Source: Flavobacteriales bacterium
GTDB lineage: Bacteria; Bacteroidota; Bacteroidia; Flavobacteriales_F; PHOS-HE28
Length of the DNA: 7,115 nucleotides
Direction of reading: 5' to 3'
Assembly: GCA_020854015.1 (NCBI GenBank)
Contig: JADZGG010000021.1
Span: 1 to 7,115 of the forward strand
The notes beneath the pieces were generated by a model that was not told the origin of the DNA, ran no database searches, and saw nothing but the letters and a program-made list of their open reading frames with translations. Below, piece after piece: positions 1 to 6,248 of this stretch (the first letter of the stretch is position 1; each line of letters opens with the position of its first letter). A program made the position numbers and the translations under genes.

Positions 1-80
1 GCATCTCCTCCACCAACAGCACGTTCCAGTTCTTCCTCAGCTTCCCCTTCGTGAACGTGGAGGCCCCTGCGGCGAACTGA
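1..80 (+). CDS. C-terminal fragment of an upstream gene, function unknown
   Basis: The frame beginning at base 3 stays open for 25 codons and ends at TGA 78-80. The visible tail reads FQFFLSFPFVNVEAPAAN. Of the 25 sense codons, 24 end in G or C, which matches the coding style of the neighbouring genes and supports a real CDS end. The alternating, aromatic-rich stretch FQFFLSFPF would suit a final beta strand of an outer-membrane or secreted beta protein, but that is inference from a few residues. The start lies outside the window, so no family can be named. It runs in the same direction as the next gene, about 112 bases upstream, with a hairpin between them. Confidence 0.75.
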   Translation, partial: ISSTNSTFQFFLSFPFVNVEAPAAN

Positions 81-101
81 GCGGAGCGGGCACGTACGGC
101 A

Positions 102-117
102 CGCCGTTCATACGGCG
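102..117 (+). terminator. Hairpin after the upstream gene, possible terminator
   Basis: A perfect 6-bp stem, cgccgt / acggcg, with a 4-base loop (tcat) lies 22 bases behind the stop of the upstream gene. It is followed by cccttcg and not by a real T run, so intrinsic termination would be weak. It separates the upstream fragment from the OmpA gene. Confidence 0.35.
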
Positions 118-192
118 CCCTTCGTGGACCGAGCGACAGCGGTGGTCCTCAGTACTGGATACCGGCGAGGTTTCTATCTTTCGTATCCGCCC

Positions 193-2733
193 ATGACACA
201 TCCTCTCCGCTGGTCCATTCCGCTCGTGCTGTTGTTCACCGGGACCGCCCTGAAGGCCCAGCAGAACATCGGCCTGGCCAGTGGCAACTACGCCGGGATC
301 TCCGGCGCTTGGCTGAACCCGGCGAGCATCGTGGACAGCCGGTACAAGTTCGACATGACCCTGTTCGGGTACGAGTCCTACTTCGCCAACAACGCCCTGC
401 TGATGTCCAACAAGGTGTTGCGCGACCGGCTCTTCTCCAAAGCCCCCTACAACGCCTCGCACGAGCAGGCCGTGAACGACCAGCTGACCCCGCTGGACAA
501 CCTGCCGGAAAAGGTCGAGGGCTCCATCGTGTCCGAGATCCAAGCGCCTTTTTCCTTCATGGCGCGCACCGGTGATGGCTCCTCCATCGGCCTCAACATC
601 CGCAACCGCACCGGGTTCACGGTGGGTGGCTTGGACCGCTCCACCGCGGAGATGCTCTACTACAACCTGGAAAGTCCGAACCTGTACGGTGTGGTCCAGG
701 ACAACAGCGGGTTCAACTTCAGTTTCATGAACTGGATGGAGATGGGGTTCACCTACGGCCGCGTGCTGGTGCGTTCCGACCACCACTTCCTGAAAGCGGC
801 GGTCACGCTGAAGGCGCTGGCCGGTTCGGCCTCCCTGTACCTGGCCAGCGATGACCTGAAGATCACCTTCGACGGCCCGGACACCCTTTCGGTCCAAAGC
901 CCCCTGGTCGAATACGGCCGCACCGAACGCGGCGACTTCGATACCTACCAACGCCGCAACCTGTTGAACGGTGTGGAGGACTGGGCCATGGGTTGGGATG
1001 CCGGGCTTGTGTACGAGCTGCGCGGCAACATCGCCAAAGGCCGGTACCTCGATCTGGACAATGAGGTCAAGGAGCGGCTGGACCTGAACAAGTACATCGT
1101 CCGCATCGGGGTGTCGTTGCTGGATGCGGGCAAGTTCACCTACACGCGCCGGGCGCTCGCACAGGACTACAGCGCCGACATCACCGGCTGGGACATCAGC
1201 CAGGTGAACGCCAGCGACCTGGACCAGTGGGATACGGCCTTCGCGGAACTGGTGAACTACGTGCCCAACGGATCCCCGACCTACACGCACCGCCTGCCCA
1301 CGGCCATCGCCGCCAACATCGACCTGCACGCCTTCGGTGGCTTCTACATCAACGTGGGCACCTACCTGGACGCAACCGGGCTGTTCAAGGAGGCCAGCAC
1401 CACCTTGCGGCCCACGGAGTGGGTGGCCGTGACACCGCGCTTCGAGAACCGGTGGTTGGGCCTCTATGTGCCCATCAGCACCAGCGCGGAACAGACCCGC
1501 ATCGGGGCCACCGTTCGGATCGGTCCGGTCTACTTCGGATCCAACAACCTCGCGGACCAACTGGCGAATGAGCAGAACCCGCAGGCGGACTACCACTTCG
1601 GGGTGCGCTTCAGCATCGGGCAAGGCAAGCCCTCCGCGCTCAAGCGCCGCTATGAGCATCTGCGCAAGCAGCAGGAAGGGATCAACCGCAACAGCGTGCG
1701 CATCGACTCCCTGGAGCGCGAGGTGTACGCCCTGAAGATGGTGGTGATGACCGACCGCAATGGCGCGCCCACGGTGGTCAACAACTTCTTCGGCAACGAC
1801 TCTGCCGCCATGGCCCTCCTGAAGGACAGCACCATGGCCCGCACCATGGCCGGTGGCGGCGAGGACCGCGAACAGGCCCGCCTGAAGGCGGAGAACGAAT
1901 ACCTCATGGACCAGCTCGCGCGCACCAGCATCCAACAGCGGCAGGACAGTGCGTACATCGCCAACCTGGAGAACGCGGACGGTAAAAAGGACCAGGACCG
2001 CGTGAAGGCCGAGCGCGAAGCGAACAAGATCGCAACGAAGCAGGCGGACGCAACGGCCGACATGGCCAAGGAGCTGGAGCGCATTGACAAGCGCATGCAA
2101 CGCCAGAACACCATCCTGCTCGCCGGTGCCACCACGGCGGTTGTGGCCGCAGCAACATCAGGTGATAAGAAGGACGACAAGAAGAGCGAGGGCGGTGCGG
2201 CCACTTACGTGAACGACAGCACCATCGTGCTGAACGGCGACACCCTGCGCCTTCTGATCCCCGCCGCTGCGGACAGTGCACGCAAAGCGCTCCTGGTAGC
2301 GGACACCGTGCGCATCGTGGTGCGCGACACCGTGCGCACGCAGCAGGTCCTGCGCGATACCGTGCGCGTGACCGAGCAGGCCCCCGGCACCATTCACATG
2401 GACGAGGCCGAGCGGCAGCGCCTGATGGAACCGGTGTACTTCGCCACGGGCAAGACCACCCTTGGACCGCAGGGGAACATGAAGGTGGCCGAGATCGCCG
2501 CATGGCTGAAGAAGCATCCGGAGGCGCGCGTGCAGGTGACCGGCGTGGCCGACGCCAGCGGCTCGGTGACCGCCAACGAAGCGGTGGCGCAAAAACGTGC
2601 GGACAGTGTGCGGCAAGCGCTGGTGGCCAACGGCATTGCGGCCGCACGGATCACCACGCAACGGCAGCTGGCCCCGGCGGGTGCGACCCCCGATCCCAAG
2701 GACCGGCGTGCGGATGTGAAGTTCATGCCCTGA
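193..2733 (+). CDS. DUF5723-like outer-membrane barrel with C-terminal OmpA domain
   Basis: This 846-residue protein probably anchors the outer membrane to peptidoglycan. The ATG at 193 is preferred to an upstream in-frame start at 124 because it places a signal peptide at the N-terminus (hydrophobic core 8-20, cleavage likely after Ala22, LKA|QQ). Residues 23-476 carry an NPAS motif (42-45) and many alternating amphipathic strands ending in FGVRFSIG, as in the Bacteroidota DUF5723 barrel family. Residues about 482-518 and 557-639 are charged and heptad-like, suggesting coiled coil. Residues 640-656 are hydrophobic, and a linker with three DTVR repeats follows (704-725). Residues 745-846 form an OmpA-like peptidoglycan-binding domain. 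The two diaminopimelate-contacting positions appear conserved: Asp787 in GVADASG and Arg802 in KRADSV. A TATCTTTC box (175-182) resembles a Bacteroidota -7 element but lies very close to the start. The barrel family assignment is less certain than the OmpA domain. Confidence 0.88.
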   Translation: MTHPLRWSIPLVLLFTGTALKAQQNIGLASGNYAGISGAWLNPASIVDSRYKFDMTLFGYESYFANNALLMSNKVLRDRLFSKAPYNASHEQAVNDQLTPLDNLPEKVEGSIVSEIQAPFSFMARTGDGSSIGLNIRNRTGFTVGGLDRSTAEMLYYNLESPNLYGVVQDNSGFNFSFMNWMEMGFTYGRVLVRSDHHFLKAAVTLKALAGSASLYLASDDLKITFDGPDTLSVQSPLVEYGRTERGDFDTYQRRNLLNGVEDWAMGWDAGLVYELRGNIAKGRYLDLDNEVKERLDLNKYIVRIGVSLLDAGKFTYTRRALAQDYSADITGWDISQVNASDLDQWDTAFAELVNYVPNGSPTYTHRLPTAIAANIDLHAFGGFYINVGTYLDATGLFKEASTTLRPTEWVAVTPRFENRWLGLYVPISTSAEQTRIGATVRIGPVYFGSNNLADQLANEQNPQADYHFGVRFSIGQGKPSALKRRYEHLRKQQEGINRNSVRIDSLEREVYALKMVVMTDRNGAPTVVNNFFGNDSAAMALLKDSTMARTMAGGGEDREQARLKAENEYLMDQLARTSIQQRQDSAYIANLENADGKKDQDRVKAEREANKIATKQADATADMAKELERIDKRMQRQNTILLAGATTAVVAAATSGDKKDDKKSEGGAATYVNDSTIVLNGDTLRLLIPAAADSARKALLVADTVRIVVRDTVRTQQVLRDTVRVTEQAPGTIHMDEAERQRLMEPVYFATGKTTLGPQGNMKVAEIAAWLKKHPEARVQVTGVADASGSVTANEAVAQKRADSVRQALVANGIAAARITTQRQLAPAGATPDPKDRRADVKFMP
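2302..2367 (+). repeat. Three DTVR-encoding repeats in the OmpA linker
   Basis: The 12-mer gacaccgtgcgc occurs at 2302 and 2326, with a one-base variant (gataccgtgcgc) at 2356. Each encodes Asp-Thr-Val-Arg. The spacings are 24 and 30 bases, so the repeats stay in frame. They sit between the coiled coil and the OmpA domain of the same protein and look like a short extended linker made by local duplication. Confidence 0.7.
2647..2707 (+). repeat. 3' end of OmpA gene, copy 1 of a dispersed repeat
   Basis: These 61 bases encode the stretch RITTQRQLAPAGATPDPK near the end of the OmpA domain. They recur in direct orientation at 7055-7115 with 6 mismatches by hand alignment (55 of 61 identical). 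Five of the six differences fall on third codon positions and are silent. The match stops abruptly on the left, right after the Arg codon CGG. On the right it is limited only by the window edge. Confidence 0.9.
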
Positions 2734-2825
2734 GCCTGACCTGAAGCGCTTCGAACACCGAATTGTGACTGTCCACGCGAATGCTTCTTGGGTATGCACG
2801 CCGATGCCATTAGTTCACCTGCCTG

Positions 2826-3437
2826 ATGTTCTTCGTAAAGGGCATACGCAGGCTTGAGCTGAGCGGGCACATACTGCCCGGCACATGCCCCATCTGTGAG
2901 ACCAAAAGCTCCGTGCAACTGCTGGTGCTTCAGCCGTATGTGCACTTCTTCTGGATACCGCTCTTTCCCACGCCGCGCCGTGCACGCACCCGGTGCATGG
3001 TATGCGGACATGAGCAGTTGCACAAGAAACTGCCCGTTGGCACCATTCAGCTCTTCCACGACCTGAAGAAACAGAGCCGTACGCCCCTCTGGACGTGGAG
3101 CGGGGCGGCCCTGCTCGCGGTTATCGTTCCGCTGTTCGTGCAGAGCATGGGCGAACACTTCGACGAGCAGGCCAGCCTGTTGGCCACACCGGCCGTTGGC
3201 GACGTGTGGACGATGAAGTTGGGCCCCAAGTGGTACACGCTGTACAGGGTGGAAGAAGTGCGGGCGGACTCCGTGTTCGTGCGCACCAGCGGGCGCGAGG
3301 CGCATGGCGGCATCGTGATGCTGGCGGCGATGCAGGCGGACAGCACAGTGACGTACGCCGGTGAGCGCCGCGGCTACGCGCGCGGCGAGCTCCAAGCATT
3401 GGACAAGCAAGGCGGATTGTATTCAGTGGACCGGTGA
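2826..3437 (+). CDS. Zinc-ribbon protein with one transmembrane segment
   Basis: This 203-residue protein has an N-terminal zinc ribbon with two Cys pairs, C21-P-I-C24 and C57-M-V-C60. Between them lies an aromatic stretch, VHFFWIPLFP, followed by basic residues. That layout, with an early FxxG-type strand and a WxxPLFP-like segment before the second Cys pair, resembles the bacterial zinc-ribbon_15 type domain. A single membrane helix follows at about 88-106. The remaining 97 residues are soluble and contain beta-like stretches around VGDVWTMKLGPKWYTLYRVEEV. With the ribbon in the cytoplasm, the C-terminal part would be periplasmic. No catalytic motif was recognised and the function is unknown. 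It starts 92 bases after the OmpA gene without a clear Shine-Dalgarno sequence. It may be co-transcribed with that gene or have its own promoter. Confidence 0.8.
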   Translation: MFFVKGIRRLELSGHILPGTCPICETKSSVQLLVLQPYVHFFWIPLFPTPRRARTRCMVCGHEQLHKKLPVGTIQLFHDLKKQSRTPLWTWSGAALLAVIVPLFVQSMGEHFDEQASLLATPAVGDVWTMKLGPKWYTLYRVEEVRADSVFVRTSGREAHGGIVMLAAMQADSTVTYAGERRGYARGELQALDKQGGLYSVDR

Positions 3438-3440
3438 TCA

Positions 3441-3463
3441 ACGCTCCGAACCGTGAGGAGCGT
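3441..3463 (+). terminator. Hairpin behind the zinc-ribbon gene, possible terminator
   Basis: A 7-bp perfect stem, acgctcc / ggagcgt, with a 9-base loop starts 4 bases after the TGA of the zinc-ribbon gene. Only cgttgcc follows, so the T run is poor. Its place between two convergent genes makes a termination role plausible. Confidence 0.4.
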
Positions 3464-3474
3464 CGTTGCCCAGC

Positions 3475-3492
3475 CCGCTGCGCGCGCAGCGG
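3475..3492. terminator. 18-bp perfect palindrome between convergent genes
   Basis: The sequence ccgctgcgcgcgcagcgg equals its own reverse complement and can fold on either strand as a 7-bp GC stem with a gcgc loop. It sits 38 bases after the + strand zinc-ribbon gene and 18 bases after the stop of the - strand gene. A bidirectional terminator or transcript-end stabiliser is the simplest reading. No T run is present on either side. Confidence 0.45.
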
Positions 3493-3509
3493 CAGGGTCG
3501 GCGACAGGC

Positions 3510-3926
3510 TCAGTCCTCCACGTAGTACACCGTATCGCGGCAGATCAAGCCGCACGGGGTCTCATGCGATACCGTCAGACCACGCCGACCATCCGCCAAG
3601 CGAAAAGGAATGACATCGAACCACCCGATGACCTGGTCCGCTCTGTAGGGCATCACGCTTCCATCCCCTCGGGCGATCATCGCGATGCCACCATGAAGGC
3701 TCTCTACCCACACTTGGCGGTAGAGGGTCGTTGTGGTATCGGTGCTTGGAACAGGACCTGCCCACGTCAACCCTTGCCTGAAGTGGCTGTAGTCCGCACT
3801 GTCGGACGCGCTGGCCCAATAGGGCTGCCCGAAGGGGAATTCGGCCCGTTGCTCAGTGGTTCGATCCTGTGCGTGTGCGCACAGGGAAAGGAGGACCGAC
3901 AGGGAAGCGATCAGGATGTAACGCAT
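3510..3926 (-). CDS. Small exported protein of unknown function
   Basis: This 138-residue protein is not one I recognise. The start at 3926 is chosen over an in-frame ATG at 3986 because it puts a clean signal peptide at the N-terminus: Arg2, a hydrophobic core ILIASLSVLLSL, and a likely cut after Ala19 (AHA|Q). Cys16 does not fit a lipobox because the preceding residue is Leu, so a lipoprotein is unlikely. The mature part is about 119 residues, rich in aromatic residues and Thr. It has a TDTTTT run (62-67) and a C-terminal Cys pair C125-GLI-C129 that could form a disulfide. There is no T9SS sorting tail. It lies 102 bases downstream of the T9SS cargo gene on the same strand and may share its transcript. 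A long + strand frame overlaps it but lacks any protein-like features. Confidence 0.75.
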   Translation of the reverse strand: MRYILIASLSVLLSLCAHAQDRTTEQRAEFPFGQPYWASASDSADYSHFRQGLTWAGPVPSTDTTTTLYRQVWVESLHGGIAMIARGDGSVMPYRADQVIGWFDVIPFRLADGRRGLTVSHETPCGLICRDTVYYVED

Positions 3927-4028
3927 GGTGCGTTCCGTACACCCTTGTGCAGCAAAGGTTCGGACCCCATCGCATCCGGTGATCACGCGTTCCGTTGCGC
4001 CACGGTAAGTGGGCCAGCAGGAACACGC

Positions 4029-4907
4029 TCACTCCTTCACGACCCTGCCGACCCACGCGCCGACACGCACCGTGTAGTGGCCCGCTGCCAGGGTGCTGAG
4101 GTCGATGGCTGTGCCGACATTGGTGCGCATGGCCTGCATCACCGGCCGCCCCAGCCCATCGTGCACCTCCACCGCTCCAAGCTCCGGAACGTCGAGCAGG
4201 TACACGAGGCCCGTGGTCGGGTTCGGATAAGCCAAGGCCTGCTGCCCGGTGTGCACTGCTGATGCGATGGACGTGTTCAAGGTGCCGCAGCCATCCACGG
4301 GCAACAGCGCACCCGGCTGTTCGTACATGTGCAGGCAGCTGAACTCCTCGAAGAACTGGCACAATTGGCCGAAGAGCCCCGCGCTGCTCCCGACCCCTTC
4401 GATGATGAAGCGCCCAGGCAGGTCCAAGTGGTAGCGGTCGTGCCATGTTGAACCGAGCAGCACGGAGTCCATCGCGTTCACCGTGAAGCCCACACCGCAA
4501 TCGCCCCAGATGCCCAAGGTGGTCGCGCCCACCGTCAGATCGAAGTCGTAGAGCAGCAGTTCGTTGGGGTAACCATCGAAATACACGTACCAGCGTCGTT
4601 CGACCTCATCCACCCGGATCGCCCCCAGGTAACGGTCCAAGGGCACGGCCACTGCGGGGTCCGCGGAACCCAAGGTGCTGATGCTGTCCACACCGAGCTG
4701 GTGTATCCGGGTGTGGACAAGACCATCGATCAGCGTGTCGCCATCGGCCGAACAGGTGAAGGTGCTTTGGTGCACCGTAAGCCCGTCATACAACCAGAAT
4801 GCCTCATGCCACACCGCATCGTTGTGGATGGCGATGGACTGTGCCTGCGCACCGGATGCGCCAAGAAGGAAGAGCCCAAGGAACACGGAGCGGAACAGAA
4901 TGGTCAT
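4029..4907 (-). CDS. T9SS type A sorting domain-containing secreted protein
   Basis: This 292-residue protein is predicted to cross the inner membrane by Sec and the outer membrane by the type IX secretion system. The signal peptide covers residues 1-22 (FLGLFLLGASGAQA|Q). The C-terminal 66 residues (227-292) match the type A sorting domain pattern: YPNPTTG at its start, then VEVHDGLGRPV, then IDLSTLAAGHYTVRV and a short basic end. The middle, about 24-220, resembles a recurrent Bacteroidota cargo layout: DGDTLIDGL, GAIRVDEVERRWYVYF, LLLYDFDLTVGATT, then an IEGVGSSAGLFG element. I know this layout from other T9SS proteins but cannot give it an enzyme function. Five Cys residues in the mature part could form disulfides. 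The gene points away from the TonB_C gene and is followed by a small exported protein. Secretion route is well supported; role is unknown. Confidence 0.9.
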   Translation of the reverse strand: MTILFRSVFLGLFLLGASGAQAQSIAIHNDAVWHEAFWLYDGLTVHQSTFTCSADGDTLIDGLVHTRIHQLGVDSISTLGSADPAVAVPLDRYLGAIRVDEVERRWYVYFDGYPNELLLYDFDLTVGATTLGIWGDCGVGFTVNAMDSVLLGSTWHDRYHLDLPGRFIIEGVGSSAGLFGQLCQFFEEFSCLHMYEQPGALLPVDGCGTLNTSIASAVHTGQQALAYPNPTTGLVYLLDVPELGAVEVHDGLGRPVMQAMRTNVGTAIDLSTLAAGHYTVRVGAWVGRVVKE

Positions 4908-5312
4908 GTAGGCAAGCTAGCGGATGCGCTGTGCGGAGCGCACCGCTTTTGGGATATGGAGCGGATCGCGCAGCGAACGGTTGTTCGTGGTTGTGACCGA
5001 TGGTTGCCTTTCGCTGTTCGTCCCTTGCCGCAGCTTGGTTCATCCGCCGATCTGGAGCTGGAGCGGATCACCTTTGTTCGAACACCGATCGCCGGGATCG
5101 GATGCTGGTCCATGGCGAGCCCTGCGTAGGCCGTGCGCATGTTGAACGTGAACACCGATCATGGAGCTGATCCAACGCCTGGGAACGAGCGGTCGGCGGG
5201 TCCGTGCATCCACCGGTCCCCTCGCCGAAGCAGAACCTCCTGTGCGTTCGTTGGTCGGGGCGCTGCGAACACCCGTGTGCGATCCCGCCCACTTCCGCAT
5301 CTTCACCTGCAC
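4908..5312. promoter_or_regulatory. 405-base divergent intergenic region
   Basis: No convincing gene lies here. It separates the divergent starts of the T9SS cargo gene (-) and the TonB_C gene (+), so it should hold both promoters, but no clear Bacteroidota -33/-7 pair could be picked out. It contains a gtgcg/cgcac hairpin at 4931-4943, a 10-bp palindrome at 5075-5084 abutting a 6-bp hairpin at 5085-5101, and an 11-mer, tggagcggatc, at 4957 and 5059 with a one-base variant at 5162. The word gaacaccgatc occurs at 5080 and 5150. A frame open from 5133 into the TonB_C gene adds 60 codons without domain or signal features and is treated as non-coding. Confidence 0.5.
5075..5101. promoter_or_regulatory. 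Palindrome plus hairpin, possible operator
   Basis: A perfect 10-bp palindrome, tgttcgaaca (5075-5084), is directly followed by a 6-bp hairpin, ccgatc / gatcgg, with a 5-base loop (5085-5101). Such dyads can bind dimeric regulators. The position, midway between two divergent genes, is compatible with that. No known operator consensus was recognised and short palindromes arise by chance, so this is tentative. Confidence 0.2.
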
Positions 5313-6248
5313 ATGCGCTTCCGCCTGCTGATCCTCTGCCTGCTGCCGTTCCAGCTCTTCGCCACCGACCCCTTGTCGTGGTCGGAGCTGCAGCTGCTCT
5401 ACCATGCCGACCTCGCGATCGATGCCCGCTACGTGCGCGAGGACGATGCGCACTTCTGGGTCCGGGTGAACGCGGTGCTGCGCGATACGGGTTTCGGCAT
5501 CAAGGCCGGTGATGCCATCCGGGTGGACAAGGCAGCGGCATACGATTGCGGCTACCCGCTGAACATCGGCGAGATCAGGCGCTGGCGGCTCTACCTGCAG
5601 AAGGAGGAAGGAAAGGGGCAATGGGCGCTCCTGGAACGGATGGCCGGAAGCGCCGTTCACCTCATCCGCGAACGCGCCATCCTCCACATGCCCACCCGGG
5701 TGGAACTGCCGATCGCTGAATTCGATCGGTGCATGATCGAGTTCCAGACCTGCTATGACATGGTCGACAGCACCGACGCCTTCATCGCCCGCTGTCCGCA
5801 GGCCCGCATCGATTCGCTGGCGGCAAACAACGCCATCCTCGCGCAGTTCGAGAAGCAGGGGCGCACTGTGACCGCAGCACATCTCTTCGAGGCCCCGGAG
5901 ATCCCCGTGGTGGAACCACCGCCTGCGCCCATGCGCGAATGTGCCTGGCTGGACCAACGCCCCCGAAAGCTCGGCGCATCCGGTGATGCGAACGATCCAC
6001 CCATCCAACTCTCGGTGGTCGATCCCACGCCGCACGCCTTGGAACCGCGTACGGTGCTGCGTGTGGTGGTGGATGTGGATGGCCGCCTCCGCGACGCCAC
6101 GATCCTGCGGGCCTCCACGCCGGAGCGCGACACCGCCGCCTTGCGCGCCCTCAGTGCCTTGCCCGCGTTGGAACCTGGCCGCACCAACGGTGTGCCCACC
6201 GCGTGCTTCGAAGTGTTCCCGGTCCGGTTCACGATCCCGAAGGAATGA
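5313..6248 (+). CDS. Exported protein with TonB-like C-terminal domain
   Basis: This 311-residue protein is predicted to be periplasmic. The ATG at 5313 is chosen because it gives a signal peptide (RFRLLILCLLPFQLFA, cut near Ala17); the frame is open 60 codons further upstream but without domain features. Residues about 23-107 look like a beta-rich domain with WVRVNAVLRD, KAGDAIRV, a DCGY motif around Cys79 and RRWRLYLQ. This recalls the NTR/TIMP-like layout of secreted proteins, but that is a guess. Residues 246-311 fit the TonB C-terminal domain: VLRVVVDVDGRLRDATILRAS, an Asp-Thr-Ala-Ala-Leu helix, a GV-P turn and a final VRFTIP strand. Unlike classical TonB there is no retained N-terminal membrane anchor and no long Pro-Lys linker, only a short PPPAP run, and no ExbB/ExbD genes are visible. 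Its stop overlaps the next start (ATGA), so the two are probably made together. Confidence 0.82.
   Translation: MRFRLLILCLLPFQLFATDPLSWSELQLLYHADLAIDARYVREDDAHFWVRVNAVLRDTGFGIKAGDAIRVDKAAAYDCGYPLNIGEIRRWRLYLQKEEGKGQWALLERMAGSAVHLIRERAILHMPTRVELPIAEFDRCMIEFQTCYDMVDSTDAFIARCPQARIDSLAANNAILAQFEKQGRTVTAAHLFEAPEIPVVEPPPAPMRECAWLDQRPRKLGASGDANDPPIQLSVVDPTPHALEPRTVLRVVVDVDGRLRDATILRASTPERDTAALRALSALPALEPGRTNGVPTACFEVFPVRFTIPKE

Noticed and set aside
175..182. TATCTTTC resembling the Bacteroidota -7 promoter element before the OmpA gene
   Set aside because: It would leave a leader of only a few bases before the ATG at 193 and no matching -33 TTTG lies at the right distance. It is mentioned with the gene but not called as a promoter.
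37..2100. A 687-codon open frame on the - strand opposite the OmpA gene
   Set aside because: It mirrors a GC-rich coding region in the frame where third codon positions coincide, which often stays open. The protein is rich in His, Val, Arg and Gly without domains or a signal peptide, while the + strand gene has a signal peptide and OmpA motifs.
2743..2752. Palindrome gaagcgcttc just after the OmpA gene
   Set aside because: Ten bases with no loop and no T run; too short to call a terminator or operator.
2394..3410. A 338-codon - strand frame across the end of the OmpA gene and the zinc-ribbon gene
   Set aside because: It spans two well-supported + strand genes and their spacer and has no recognisable domain. 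Its similarity to a - strand frame at 6901-7107 is only the shadow of the 61-base DNA repeat.
3453..4262. A 269-codon + strand frame opposite the small exported gene and the end of the T9SS cargo
   Set aside because: The - strand genes carry signal peptides and a clear sorting domain; the + frame crosses the gene boundary and the convergent palindrome and has no protein-like features.
2750..5088. 12-mer ttcgaacaccga shared by the spacer at 2750-2761 and the divergent spacer at 5077-5088
   Set aside because: One shared 12-mer is about what chance gives in 7 kb, and the flanks do not match.
5161..5331. A short + strand frame starting ATGGAGCTGATC in the divergent spacer
   Set aside because: About 56 codons, rich in Arg, Pro and Ala, running into the start of the TonB_C gene in another frame, with no signal or family resemblance.
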